Shown here: positions 44,196 through 56,833 of the stretch, piece after piece | How positions within the stretch are numbered: the first letter of the stretch is position 1 | How the letters are laid out: every line of letters starts with the position of its first letter | Origin: Diphasiastrum complanatum | Taxonomy: Eukaryota; Streptophyta; Lycopodiopsida; Lycopodiales; Lycopodiaceae | Length of the DNA stretch: 64,000 nucleotides | Assembly: GCA_029204225.1 (NCBI GenBank) | Contig: CM055101.1 | Coordinates: forward strand, 64,289,345-64,353,344 | Reading direction: 5' to 3' | Translations under genes and position numbers: made by a program | The notes under the pieces: generated by a model | Databases searched by the model: none | Seen by the model: only the letters and a program-made list of their open reading frames with translations | Told to the model about the DNA's origin: nothing

Positions 44196-46800
44196 AATAC
44201 TACCCATTCGATATGCGACGATGTTTTATATGAAACTTAATCCAATTGTCTTGTATTCAATAAATTCCTAAGAAGTACGGATTCACATAAAGGAGAAATA
44301 GATTTAAGGGCCTCTAGATTTTGTAAATAATGAGATACCATTTGAAATCCGAATTTATATCTCATAATTTTCCAAAATATTGTAAACAAATAAGGATTCA
44401 TTTGTTAGTATTACCATTATAGTAATTACTAACCATTGGTCTACAGATCACTCTTGCACAAGAAGAGCAACAAGTCTCAACTTAGTTTCAACCCATTTTG
44501 TATAAGACTAGATCCATTTAGTATAGATCTTGGTAACAATTGATAGTATGAGAATAGACTACATAGAATTAGCATAGGGTAACTAAATCACTTTTAGACT
44601 AGCTGGATAGATCCAAAACAAGTAGGTTACATCTACTAAGTCTACTTAGGATTAAAAATTGATTACACAAAATTAGTGCAGTAGGATAATCTAGATCCTT
44701 GTAAGAAGCAAATTCTTGGGTAGAATACAATAGGAGTCATGCTAGATCAAAGTTAGTGATGTATAGGTTAGAGCAACTCGAATAAAGTAGATCATGTAAG
44801 CCTAGATTAAGTAAATTGTGTAGGAATTATTGATCACCTAAGCTTAGATAAAATGGAACTAGATTAGATCACAACAATCTAGATGAAAATTTTCTAGGTA
44901 GGTATACTTGAAGACTAGATAAGATTAACAAAGCTAGATGGAATTGGAAAAATGGAGTTATGAGCAATCAATTAGTTTCTCTAACTGAAAATTAGAATAT
45001 AGGTAGGAATAGAACAAAGTAGATATGCTAGAAAGAAAAATAATTGTAGCTTTAAGGTAGATAGATTAGATAGAAGTGTATTAAAATGATGAGATAAAAT
45101 AGAAATAGGTCAAGCTAGAAGTTTCAAACTAAATTAGTCTAAAATGACCCTTCTAGAATACCGATAGTTTGACTCAATAGTTTGACTTAGGGCCATTTAG
45201 GTTGAACCTAGTCTAGCAAAAGTAAGTTAGTCAAGACTTGATGAGTAGATTATACTGACTGTAGAGTTAGCTTGGGGTAAGTCACTTGTAAATATTTCTT
45301 AGTGAGGTGAAAACTGCTAGCACACACACGCCCACCATGACTCTACCAGCCGAATGCTCTAACTTGGACAAAAATGGACCTAAGTAAATAAAAGAGGCCA
45401 ATGCTATTATATATAGACATCTTGATGTCTAGGTCTATCTTAGAAAATTTTATCATGAGACAAAGATAGGCCCATCTACTGTCAAAAACTAGCATTTTTT
45501 TGTGAACATTGGAAGATTATAATCAAATTAACCAACTAATATAACAACAAAATTAGAAATGGAAAGTGCACACAATAAACGATATGCAAAATTCACTCAT
45601 AACATCTTTGTCCAAAAATTGGAGTACTATAAATAGGCAAACATAAGCAAGCATCTACTTCTAAAGTTTGTATTGCCAGTTTTACTTGCCCTCCTACTCA
45701 CCAATATGTTTCTATTGCCTTTTATTTAACAAATTACTCAAAGTCAGCACACATCATTCCTACCATCATTCTCTCTAATATATCTACTTGCTCATTCTAC
45801 TCGCACTTTGAGTTTTCATGCTTATTTTATATTAGTTTTACTCGTCCCTTCACTAGTACACCTATGGCATCTAGTACTCTAAAATATTTACTCATCATTC
45901 TACTCACCAAATGTCTTTTCAACTATTTGCTCCCGATCAAACTTCGATTTTATTCATGACCATCACCATTCTTCTTTTTGTAAGTTTCTTTGCCACATAT
46001 CTACTCCAATTCTACTCAATTGTTTCTAATGCCCTTATTGATTTAATAGACTTTTGTTCCAATCCTTATGTTCCCAAAACTATTATCATTTCTCCCAACA
46101 AAACACTGCTCTTTGAATATTGAACAAACTTCCAATGAACAATTAAATATTGCAAGCCCACTTATTTCTCAATTTGATACATATTTTCAGTTTTTAATAT
46201 ATGTATGTATGTCAGTTGCATGTGTCTTATTTATGGCACATATGGATAGGAGTTGGGACATTCATCCCGTAACAGGGTCCGCCTTATCATGCAGTGGTAT
46301 CTCCCAAAACATATATATATATTATTTTGTTTTTCAATTAAGTAATATAATTTCTGGAGTATCGCTTGGGTGGTGGAGTGTAATATTTCCTTCTATCCTT
46401 GTGATTCTAATAATTGATAGCTTGTTAGATTGGTACTGTAAAACTACGAAATCGATCATTTACATGGTATCACAACAAGGTTGGATGTATTTTTACAACT
46501 ATCAGAAGTTGAAGTCTAGGAGAATTCGAAGAACCATTGTGGTTGGTTAAAATTTTATCAATTTTGTTCCAAAAAATCGTAAAGCATAGAGCTTTATTTT
46601 TTAGCATCATCACAAAGCCAAGGGAACTTATAGGCTGGAATTCAGTTATAGGTTCAAATTTCTCAGTTTTTCAAGCAAAACATAAATTTTTTGATAGGAA
46701 TAAGCTATTTGTAGTTGATATTGCACCAAATCACATGTCATTCTTGCAGATGCTAAAGTTTTGCTAAACTGTTAAATATAAGCATTATTGACAATGTTTA
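44196..46800. other. Unassigned AT-rich sequence rich in TAGAT/CTAGA words
   Basis: From 44500 to 45300 the words TAGAT, CTAGA and TAGGT recur so often that the composition looks non-random, but no unit length is apparent. Frames at 45911-46550 are short and hydrophobic by composition only. Confidence 0.35.
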
Positions 46801-46808
46801 GATTTCTA

Positions 46809-46986
46809 AGGTATTCTGGCCACTTGGCTAGACTGTCACATTTTCCGCTAAGGAGCGAAAAAGGCGAAAAAGATAAAGGTGCCTTAAAACTGATTTCTAA
46901 GTCATTCTGGCCACTTGGCCAGAGTGTCGCATTTTTCATGAAGGAGTGAAAAAGGCGAAGGTGCCTTAAAACTGATTTCTAAGTCA
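46809..46986. repeat. Direct repeat, two copies of about 82-91 bp
   Basis: Each copy begins TTTCTAAG and contains ATTCTGGCCACTTGGC and a GAAAAAGGCGAA segment, ending GGTGCCTTAAAACTGA. The copies lie at about 46809-46900 and 46901-46983. They sit inside the presumed 3' LTR of the minus-strand copia end. Confidence 0.85.
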
Positions 46987-47112
46987 TAGAAAAATCTCAA
47001 AGGGAAAAAAAAATGTGAAGGCCTAAAAATATGTTGTCGGCCTTCGGGGTTTTTCAGGATGCTCATTACTTGAACGATTTGTTTAAGGCTGAGCATAAGA
47101 AATCTAACACTC

Positions 47113-47690
47113 CCCCTTAATGTGGATCCTGAAAAACTTTGATCTTCAGATTTAACATATCGTTAAATCTGAGATGTTGCTCCTTTGATAGAGCCTTTGT
47201 GAAGTAATCTGCTGCCATGTGATTTGTTTTGCTAAAAATCAATACTACTTCCTTGTTGTGCACTTTCTCTCTAAGGTAGTGATATCTGATTTCTATATGT
47301 TTGGTTCGAGAGTGAAATCTCGGATTGAGAGATAGCGCTATTGTGCTTTGATTGTCACAATAGATTGTTGTAGGAAGTGGTCGTGCAAGATTGAGGTTTG
47401 CAAGCAGTTGCCTAAGCCAGATCGCCTCTTTGGTTGCATTTGTGGTAGTTGTTGATGATAATGCAACTGAGGTCTGCTTCTGGCTGTTCCATGAGATTGG
47501 GCCTAGGTTATATAAAAATACAAATCCAGAAGTTGATTTTCTAGTGTCGACATCTCCTGCTCAATCCGCATCTATGTAGGCTTCAAGGATATTGGCAGTT
47601 TGGCTACCTCCATAGCAGATGCTGAGGGTTTTCGTTGCTTGAATGTACTTTATGACCTTTGTTAGCGCTTTCCAATGAGCTAAGTGAACA
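47113..47690 (-). pseudogene. Copia RNase H end, minus strand, with LTR start
   Basis: Read leftwards on the minus strand it gives HLAHWKALTKVIKYIQATKT, then LEAYIDAD, DVDTRKSTSGFVF, QKQTSVALSST, EAIWLRQLLANLNLARPLPT, IYCDNQSTIALSLNPRFHSR, TKHIEIRYHYLREKV and DYFTKALSKEQHLRF. A polypurine tract (TTAAGGGGGAG) follows. At 47109 an LTR begins TGTTAGATTTCTTATGC, running left for an undetermined distance. On its right the copia homology ends near 47690, where gypsy protease sequence begins. Confidence 0.87.
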
Positions 47691-49315
47691 CTTGCATTCG
47701 ATTGATAAAGCCATGTCGTCCAATTAGCACAAAAAAAGATGGCAAACCAAGTGATTTGATAACTATAAAATTCATTGTAAAAGGCTTGGCTTGAATGTAT
47801 ACAATGACATCCTTCAATTCTCCAACAAGCTTTCATAGAGTCAAATATGCTAACTTGATATTTCGCTGTGTTGGTCAAATATCAGTTAGCCCCAAAAGCA
47901 TGAGCAGTGTTATGTTCACACTTGAACCAGAATCCATCGACACATTCTCAATTATGCACCCAACAATGGGAACATCAATTTCTGGTGCACCGAGATCTCC
48001 TAAATCAATAGATAATACACCAACATCTGGCAAAGAAACTCTTTTCTTCTTTCTGGGGGTAGAAAGACCTTTTAACTGCTTACGATAATAAATGTTGTCT
48101 GCCAAAAATTGCTCAAAAGTGATGTTCGGACAAAGAGATCCAATATCAGTCACTATATCAGAGTCTTTCATCTTTGCTTTTGAGATTGGCTTGTCAATAG
48201 TGGCATTGACAACTTGGTTTTTGTTATTTCAACGTCCCCTTCCTCAAACGTGACCTTCTTCTTTGGTCTTTTGTCTGCAACTTCAGAGATCTGCACTTTC
48301 AAATCATTAATTTTTTTATTAAGATCGGCCATGTTACTCTTCCAAAGATTTTCAACTTTAGAAGTTGCAGATTTATCCTCATTAGTTTTAGTGTCGTCCT
48401 TTCGTTTGGATCGACGTTTACTTCTTCTATCTCCTTTATCAGCTTCTGATTCCAATGAATCACTGGTATCAGACTCCGAGCTTGAAGAACTGGAACCTGT
48501 TTCAGTATTTGAATCATCTTCGCTATCACTAAAATCGATCTTAGACTTATGGGATCTTTTAGTAGATTGTCGCTTCCATGCTTCGAAGTCTTGAAGGTCT
48601 CAGCATTTGCTATTATTGTTGATAAGGAAGTCATATCTCCTTGTCTGCAATATTGATCGATTTTTGGTGTTAAACCTGCCAAAAACCATTCAATTTGCAT
48701 ATCAACGGGATATACACCGGTTAACTTTCCTATAAGATTCTTGACCTTTCGTGTATATTTTCGGAGAGATTCTTTATTTTTATTCTAAACATTGTTCAAT
48801 CGTCCTAGAATTATGGATTTATAGCCGATTTCTTGGAACTGATTCAAAAACGCATCTTTCAGTAGTAACCAGGTTACTACACGGCCTAGTTCAACTTGAC
48901 TGTACCATATGCATGTCTGCTTTCTCAGCAGACCGAAAAAGATTCACAGTTTGTCTACATCAGTTCCTTTGTTATTTGCATTAGCAATCGACTCGAACTG
49001 CGAGACATAGTTGTCTGCATCATCTGAAGTAGTTCCCTTTAAATAATCATACTTGATTTTTGAAATGGGAGTGAAACGTGGAGCAGGACCCTCCATACGA
49101 AGCTAAGTAAGAGTTCGAAAAGCTGATCGGTGATATCTTCAAGATTTCTTCGACTCGTACCCACACTTTGTCTTCGTAAAAATTCCTCTCTAAGCTTACG
49201 GTATCATTCTAATTGAGATTCTCTATCTCACATACACTAGAAATGGAGATGGAAGTGTCAGTTTCTAATTAACTTTATTTAGTTATCCTCGGCAACGACG
49301 CCAAAAATTGGTATA
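47690..49315 (-). pseudogene. Tat/Athila-type gypsy gag and protease
   Basis: From about 49100 leftwards the minus strand encodes a gag capsid domain: SDDADNYVSQFESIANANNK, then FGLLRKQTCIWYSQVE, LKDAFLNQFQEIGY, KESLRKYTRKVKNLIGKLTG and IEWFLAGLTPKIDQY, in several frames. A basic/acidic linker follows. Near 48000-47880 lies a gypsy protease with active site DSG (VSMDSGSSVNI). It continues as ELKDVIVYIQAKPFTMNFIV and FFVLIGRHGF, matching the DVxVxVGxxxxPVDFVV pattern of Tat/Athila proteases. Homology to gypsy stops near 47690. Confidence 0.8.
49286..49303 (-). promoter_or_regulatory. Primer binding site, tRNA-Asp type
   Basis: The minus strand reads TGGCGTCGTTGCCGAGGA. This differs at two positions from the TGGCGCCGTTGCCGGGGA primer site complementary to tRNA-Asp that Athila/Tat elements use. 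It lies next to the LTR and upstream of gag, as expected. Confidence 0.85.
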
Positions 49316-50585
49316 TGTCATGCTATACCAATAGAGTTATTATAGATTTTGTAGTAATTAATGTCAAACCCCAAGAGGATAGTGCTTGAAAGCTGAATAT
49401 TTGGTACAACTATGACTTATTTCGAATGAAGTGGAATCGAGAGTTATTCTGGTTGTCAACAGACATTTAGAAAGTAACCAGTATTACTTGTATTGGGGGT
49501 GTGTGGTGATAATAATTCCGAACAATAGTCTTGCCTCTATCGAATCAAATGAAGAGCGTTCTACAGGTGAGATGTTATCAGAGTAGTACCAAAGTACTAC
49601 ACTCCAGCTGATTATGTTGTTGGCAGAGATTCGAGAGATGTTCGATGTATTTGAGTACGAACAGAAAATTACTTAATCTTATTCACAAACTGTTCCGTTC
49701 TAGACAGAAGTCCTCAACAACTTAAGTCCAAATTATGGTTAAAGAACACGAATAGTTTTAGAGTATGTTAGAAACTAATGTTTGTTACAAACAAGAACAC
49801 AGATCAATGACTCAATTCCTCAGACAGTGACTGCCATCTCAGATGTATACATACAGTTCTATCAATAATCGTGAAAGACTGTACCAAATGTAAACATTAT
49901 TCGGGTGCCGAATACAAAGTGTTCGTGGCAGACGAATAAGATAGTTTTAAGACAGTTCTTTAGAACATTTTTACGGACATACAGCAAACGAATGTAATGC
50001 GCTAAGGCGACTGTCTGACCAGAGAGTAATTTATGAAATGCAGTCGAGATTGCTAATAGACTCAAGATCACTCACACTTAACAGTGCGAAGAATAGAGGT
50101 AAGAGAGAATAATTCTCAACACTCTATTCACTTCTTCAATCTCTCACAAATACATAAACTCTTTCTCTCTCGATGATTGAGACTGAAGCGTGTAGTCTGT
50201 ATATGTTCTATGAGGCAAACAAACACACCTCTAAAGACTACATGTGCGTCGCTCCCTTGAAAAGGTCTAGTTAATAATTAGGTTGAATGTATGTTCAATT
50301 ATACAGTGAGAGGTATATTTAACTGAGTTTAAATTACTCTAATTTAATATGTCGATTCATATTTAGTTGTTTCGCGTAGATGACCTAATAAGGGTTATCC
50401 AAGGCAACATCTCACTTATGGGGGTCTTGTCCTTAAATACAAGACAAGTCTTTAGGAGTTATATTCTCGAAAAATGATATAGGCCTCTTCATGATTTATA
50501 TTTATCCAGCTCATATCTTCATATTCGAGTATATCATGCCATATTTAGGTTGATATTCGTTATTTAGCAAATTCGTGGCATCACA
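49309..50585 (-). repeat. 5' LTR of the Tat/Athila-type element
   Basis: On the minus strand it probably starts TGTGATGCCACGAATTTG (50585) and ends CATGACATATACCA near 49309. At about 1.28 kb it is in the long-LTR range known for these lineages. Copia coding sequence resumes exactly at 50586 on the plus strand, which supports the right boundary. The 3' LTR is missing. Confidence 0.7.
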
Positions 50586-50970
50586 TATGCAATGCTGTAT
50601 ACTAGACCAGATTTAGCATACACTATTAGCACGTTAAGTCAATTCATGTCTAATCCTAGGATCTCCCATTGGAAAGCATTAAAGAGAGTGATGAGATATA
50701 TTCAGGGAAGTTTAGATCACATTTTATGTTATGATGGAAATGATATCGACCCACTCATCCTGCGAGGCTACTCCGACTCAGATTGGGGAGGAACAGTCTC
50801 TACCAGAAAATCTACCTCCGGGTTCTGTTTCTATCTGGTAGGGGGGACCGATTTTGTGCAACTCAAGGAAGCAGAAATCAGTTGCGCTTTCTTCGACAGA
50901 GGCAGAGTACATCGCAACATGTCAAGCTTCAAAAGAAACTGTATGGATCATGTTAGAAAAAAAAATTGAA
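50586..50970 (+). pseudogene. Copia RNase H fragment, plus strand
   Basis: It reads MLYTRPDLAYTISTLSQFMS, RISHWKALKRVMRYIQGSLD, ILRGYSDSDWGGTVSTRKST and SGFCFYLVGG. A frameshift follows, then SVALSSTEAEYIATCQASKE. These are the classic copia RNase H blocks. The upstream half was severed by the gypsy LTR ending at 50585. The sequence stops after KETVWIML at an A-rich tract. Confidence 0.9.
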
Positions 50971-51159
50971 AAAAAAATTTCACTTTTTTTTTTCCTGCCA
51001 CGTAAATGTCGGATTTCGACGTCCACGTGGCCGGACATGGCAAAAAGAAAACCGTTGAAGAAACCAATGATACTCCAATCGACAAGAATTCGAAGTGCAT
51101 ACGAAAAGTAAATGATTACGAAAAATGACATAGATGAAACGAACTGAAAATAGATAAAG

Positions 51160-51375
51160 CCATACCTATTTCTGAGTGCATATGCATGTAGCTGGAAAGT
51201 GAAGAAATGCTAGTCATGAATGCTTCAATTGATTCTACTATGTTTGTCACTTTGCTTCTGTCCTTTGCTAGGACAAAACTGCTCTCAAATAAAACAACCA
51301 TGAGCGAGGGCTCCCATTGACAATAAATCAGTGAGTTCTCAATGGTCGTTGATAGATCAGCTTTAGACAACAGTT
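51160..51375 (-). pseudogene. Exon-like segment, unidentified gene fragment
   Basis: The minus-strand frame reads LSTTIENSLIYCQWEPSLMV, then LFESSFVLAKDRSKVTNIVE and FMTSISSLSSYMHMHSEIG, ending at an AAATAG/GTATGG donor-like site. A possible acceptor (GTCTAAAG) lies upstream. Composition and splice context suggest a host gene exon, but I do not recognise the family. Further upstream in another frame (about 51630-51450) is NIDFQNTEGLLLIFKRELRD, then VIINIATSII, possibly from the same gene. Confidence 0.4.
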
Positions 51376-51399
51376 GCAAGCTCCCTTTTCATGGTCGTG

Positions 51400-52300
51400 A
51401 AGGCTCAGTTAGCTGAGTCTTTGATCTGACAACTAGCTTAGTGATGGCTTTCCTTCATATCTAATAGTCATAGCCGTAGTGAAGGCTTGCAAAGTAGTAG
51501 CAGTGATGGTCAGATGTATTATAGAGGTAGCGATGTTAATAATCACATCTCTCAACTCTCTTTTGAAAATCAGCAATAATCCTTCAGTATTTTGGAAGTC
51601 AATGTTCAATTCCTCAACAACTATAATGTGATTGAATGGTTAGATGACTCACTCATCTAGCAACAATGGTAGGCCAGCTCTCCAAATATCTTGCAAGAAA
51701 AACTGGGTTCTAACTCACAGAGCAAAGATAATTAAGCACCCCATAGCCAAGATATATCAAGTTTCCAACAGAGATAGTGAGTCAATGGCACTCTTCAAAG
51801 TTCATTTTGAGTTTTGATTTTCAATAGAAATGCCATCATATCGAGCACGCTCCACTAGCTTTCTCTAGCTGATATCTCATTTTACATGTATCAGACAATG
51901 ATGGATTACCCTTTATGGCTCGATAGGGAGTAGCAACAAGATAGCCATACTGGATCAATTAGTGAGAAAAAGTGGTAGCTCTACATCTTTGATGGTGGAG
52001 CTGGTTATGATCTTCATTCAAACCTCAAGAGCTCTTAGTCTCACACTATTTCACAAAGAACATAACATTAAATCTAAACCCTAAAATTTACAAAGAACAT
52101 AATATTAAATCAAACTCTTCTATCTATATTTGCTTGCTCTCTCTCATGTCTCTCACACACATCCTTCTCTTCCTCTCTCATTTGCTCATGATCATAAATC
52201 ATTAAGACACATATTTGTGTTTAACTACACAAAATATAAAATACAAGGAAGATAGTGTACAAGAAAAAGTTACAAAGAAAGAAATCTTAGTTGCACATAA
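51400..52300. other. Interior of the possible gene-carrying element
   Basis: Apart from the exon-like pieces listed, the stretch has only short frames and stops. Confidence 0.35.
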
Positions 52301-52395
52301 CAAAACAAAAGAATCGTACTTGGAATGAGACAAATGGAATTGATAGAGTTGAGAAGAAGCGCCAAAAGCCGATCTCCAACAATCTCCTGCAAGAA
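52300..52395 (-). pseudogene. Short exon-like segment after a good acceptor
   Basis: On the minus strand a pyrimidine-rich stretch ending TTCTTGCAG is followed by EIVGDRLLALLLNSINSICL in an open frame. It looks like the start of an internal exon. The family is unknown. It may belong with the segments at 51160-51630. Confidence 0.3.
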
Positions 52396-53059
52396 TAAAA
52401 AATAAGAAAACCCTAGAAAAATGACGTGGCTTTGAGAATTCGGTCACGGACGTCGGATTCTGATATCTATATTATCCGTCGGTATCTGACGTCCGCTTTG
52501 TGCTTTTTTTTTTTGCACGGACAGGTGACGTCATTCATCTAAAAAGTTGCAGTCTTCGAAATGGGATGTCGGATTCCGACATTTTTATTGGCCGTCAGAA
52601 TCCGACGTCTGTAAAACAAAAAAATTTGGCAAATTTTTTTTTTTCGGCAATTTTTTTTTTTTTTTTGTGTCGGATTCCGACGGATTATGAAATTTTTTTG
52701 AATCCATCAGAACCTTGTGTCGGAAATTGTGCATTTTGTTGTTGTGACAGTTGTCTCCTTGGTGAATGACAATTTCTATTTCAAGATTCTTCCTGCACGT
52801 TTATTGATCGTTGATCTAGGGTCAGGTGAAACCAACTTTGGTTCTACGTCTGCTCATTTGATACCTGCAAAAATCATAATTTAGACAGCCAAATTATTTG
52901 AAGAACGTCTACAATGGGCTTCCGGCTGATCTCCAGCAAAGGGTAACCAATCATATCATATTCCAAGTTCTGATATTAAGTTCAATAATTTGAAGATCAT
53001 TGAAGACTTGGCCATCTTCAAGAACTTCCACGAATTAGCATTTAGAACAACTATGTAGA

Positions 53060-53380
53060 AATACAAAGTGTCGGAACAGTCTATAGAAATACACTAAGTG
53101 TAGCAATAGTCTGCAAAAATACACTAAGTGTCGCAACAGTCTACCGAAATGAACTATGTTTTTAACAGTGTCGGCTTTTCTCGAAATGCGACAGTGTCGG
53201 CTTTTTTCAAAATGCGACAGTGTCGGATTTTTATCAAAATGCAACAGTGTCAACTTTTCTCGAAATGTGGCACTTCAGCATAGTTCAATAGTTCATCTAT
53301 TTCGCGACAGTGTTGGCTTTTTTGAATTTCTCCGAAATGCGACAGTGTCGATTTTTTGCGCTTTCCTAAAAAATACGACA
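53060..53380. repeat. Minisatellite, about 30-bp units
   Basis: It repeats variants of GCGACAGTGTCGGCTTTT followed by TCAAAAT or TCGAAAT at 53165-53345. It is preceded by a related array of ATACACTAAGTGTCGCAACA units at 53040-53150. Confidence 0.85.
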
Positions 53381-53444
53381 CTTGGCTTCAACTTCTTTCT
53401 TTCAACTATTTTGAAGAAGTTAAACTGTTTTAAAGAACACTGTC

Positions 53445-53565
53445 ACCTTTTTAAGGGCACCTTCACATTTTTGCAGGCACTGTCGGCTTTTTTGCACACT
53501 GTCACCTTTTTAAGGGCACCTTCACATTTATACAGGCACTGTCGGCTTTTTTGCAAAATCTCGAA
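53445..53565. repeat. Tandem repeat, two units of about 58 bp
   Basis: CACTGTCACCTTTTTAAGGG, then CACCTTCACATTT, then CAGGCACTGTCGGCTTTTTT, occurs twice with one small indel. Confidence 0.9.
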
Positions 53566-55610
<2,045 letters not shown>

Positions 55611-55635
55611 TTAATCCTTTAGGGGGGGAGGGGTC

Positions 55636-55858
55636 CACGTGTGCAAGTTGTGTTAGGAGCGAGAGTAAATGTCATATGCGGGGGACGCGTATCGTAACCG
55701 GTCAGCCAGCCAGCAGCAAGCAGAAACCCAGGACACGTGTCGGTAACAACGGAAGCGCATACAATCATCCACCGTTGGATTCGTCATACACGTTGAGATC
55801 TTGCCACCTACAAAATAATCGACGACTGAAATGAGTCCAGGTGGCTGTTTGACACGTG
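55636..55858 (+). promoter_or_regulatory. Three G-boxes upstream of the DUF789 gene
   Basis: CACGTG occurs at 55636-55641, 55734-55739 (within ACACGTGT) and 55853-55858 (within GACACGTGGC). G-boxes and ABRE-like cores of this kind bind bZIP and bHLH factors in light and abscisic-acid responses. Three in 223 bp is dense, and they lie just before the CT-rich leader. Their use in vivo is inferred. Confidence 0.6.
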
Positions 55859-55939
55859 GCAGGAATCTGAGTGGTGGAGTGTGATATGTGCGCCGGGCGG
55901 GGATATTCGAGGAGAATGCCGGACGTGAAAGATGGATTG

Positions 55940-56028
55940 CAATGCGGTTGAATGTGGAGATTATGCGTCCGCTTCCAGAAGCCTTTCCTATTTGTTCTTC
56001 GTTTATTTGTCTCTTTTCTCAGAGTCTT

Positions 56029-56066
<38 letters not shown>

Positions 56067-56833
56067 GCCGTTCGCCGCAGCGCCTCTGTTTCTGTTCTTC
56101 TTCCTTCGTGGCTTCGTCGCCACGCTGACGGATTATCGATTGCCTCTCTCTGCTGCTTCATCCTTGTCCCGATCCACTGCTCATTTTCTGCTCTTTTTCG
56201 CGTTTTCCACATCCTTAGAGGTCCTGTTTTGGTGTATTTTCTGATACGGGAGACTTCGGGTTTCTGAGCAGGTGCTTATTGGAATCAGTGAGGTCTTGTG
56301 TCTGAAAAGCCAGTGTAGCAGTTCCTGGCGGATTGTATGTCTTCAGATATCAGTGAATTTCGGGTGTGGATGTTTGCTTGTTGGTGAGATATGCTTGATA
56401 GTTGAATCGTACTTTTGTAACGGTCAAGTTTGAGGAAAATTTACGAAATATTGTGAAGTGTTGGAATAAGTGTTGTTGAATCGTACTTGCAACGTTCGCG
56501 ATCGAAGAAGATTTACGTAATATCGGGAAATTTTGGATTTAGTGATATTCAATCTTACTTCCAAGTTTCAATTTCGAAGAGCTTTTACGAAGTCTTGCGA
56601 AATTTTGGTATCAATGATATTGAGTCTTACTTGCAACATTGAAGTGTGAAAGGTTTTACGGCGATTGAGAAATAGTGGAATCAGCGACAGCAGCGAGTTT
56701 TCGGGGATCTGTTCTGATCACTCAATTCAAGACCTTATTCAGATGAGCCGTTAGGTTCTTGTTACGTTGTTTGTGAATAGATTGTGCAGTCGCTCTATTT
56801 AGATTGTGCGTTGGAGCTTGAACAGACATCATC
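55940..56833 (+). other. Probable 5' untranslated region of the DUF789 gene
   Basis: CT-rich sequence, including a CT run at 56034-56062, is followed by about 770 bases without a plausible main start until the ATG at 56834. A leader intron is possible (for example near 56270). The transcription start is not visible in the sequence. Confidence 0.45.

Larger units (their letters stand above)
50950..52750. mobile_element. Possible DNA transposon with GTCGGATTCCGAC repeats and exon-like pieces
   Basis: Both ends carry A/T homopolymer runs (about 50953-50993, and 52504-52667 in reverse sense). They also carry repeated words of the form GTCGGATTCCGAC or GTCAGAATCCGACGTC: one copy near 51010 and at least five in 52440-52720. 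The interior, by contrast, has minus-strand segments that look like exons of an ordinary gene. This arrangement resembles gene-carrying MULE-type elements. No target duplication could be fixed, so the limits are approximate. Confidence 0.4.

Noticed and set aside
55888-56267. Frames of 111-118 codons in the CT-rich region before the DUF789 start
   Set aside because: They are rich in Ser and Leu because of the CT repeat, lie in the probable leader, and have no domain.
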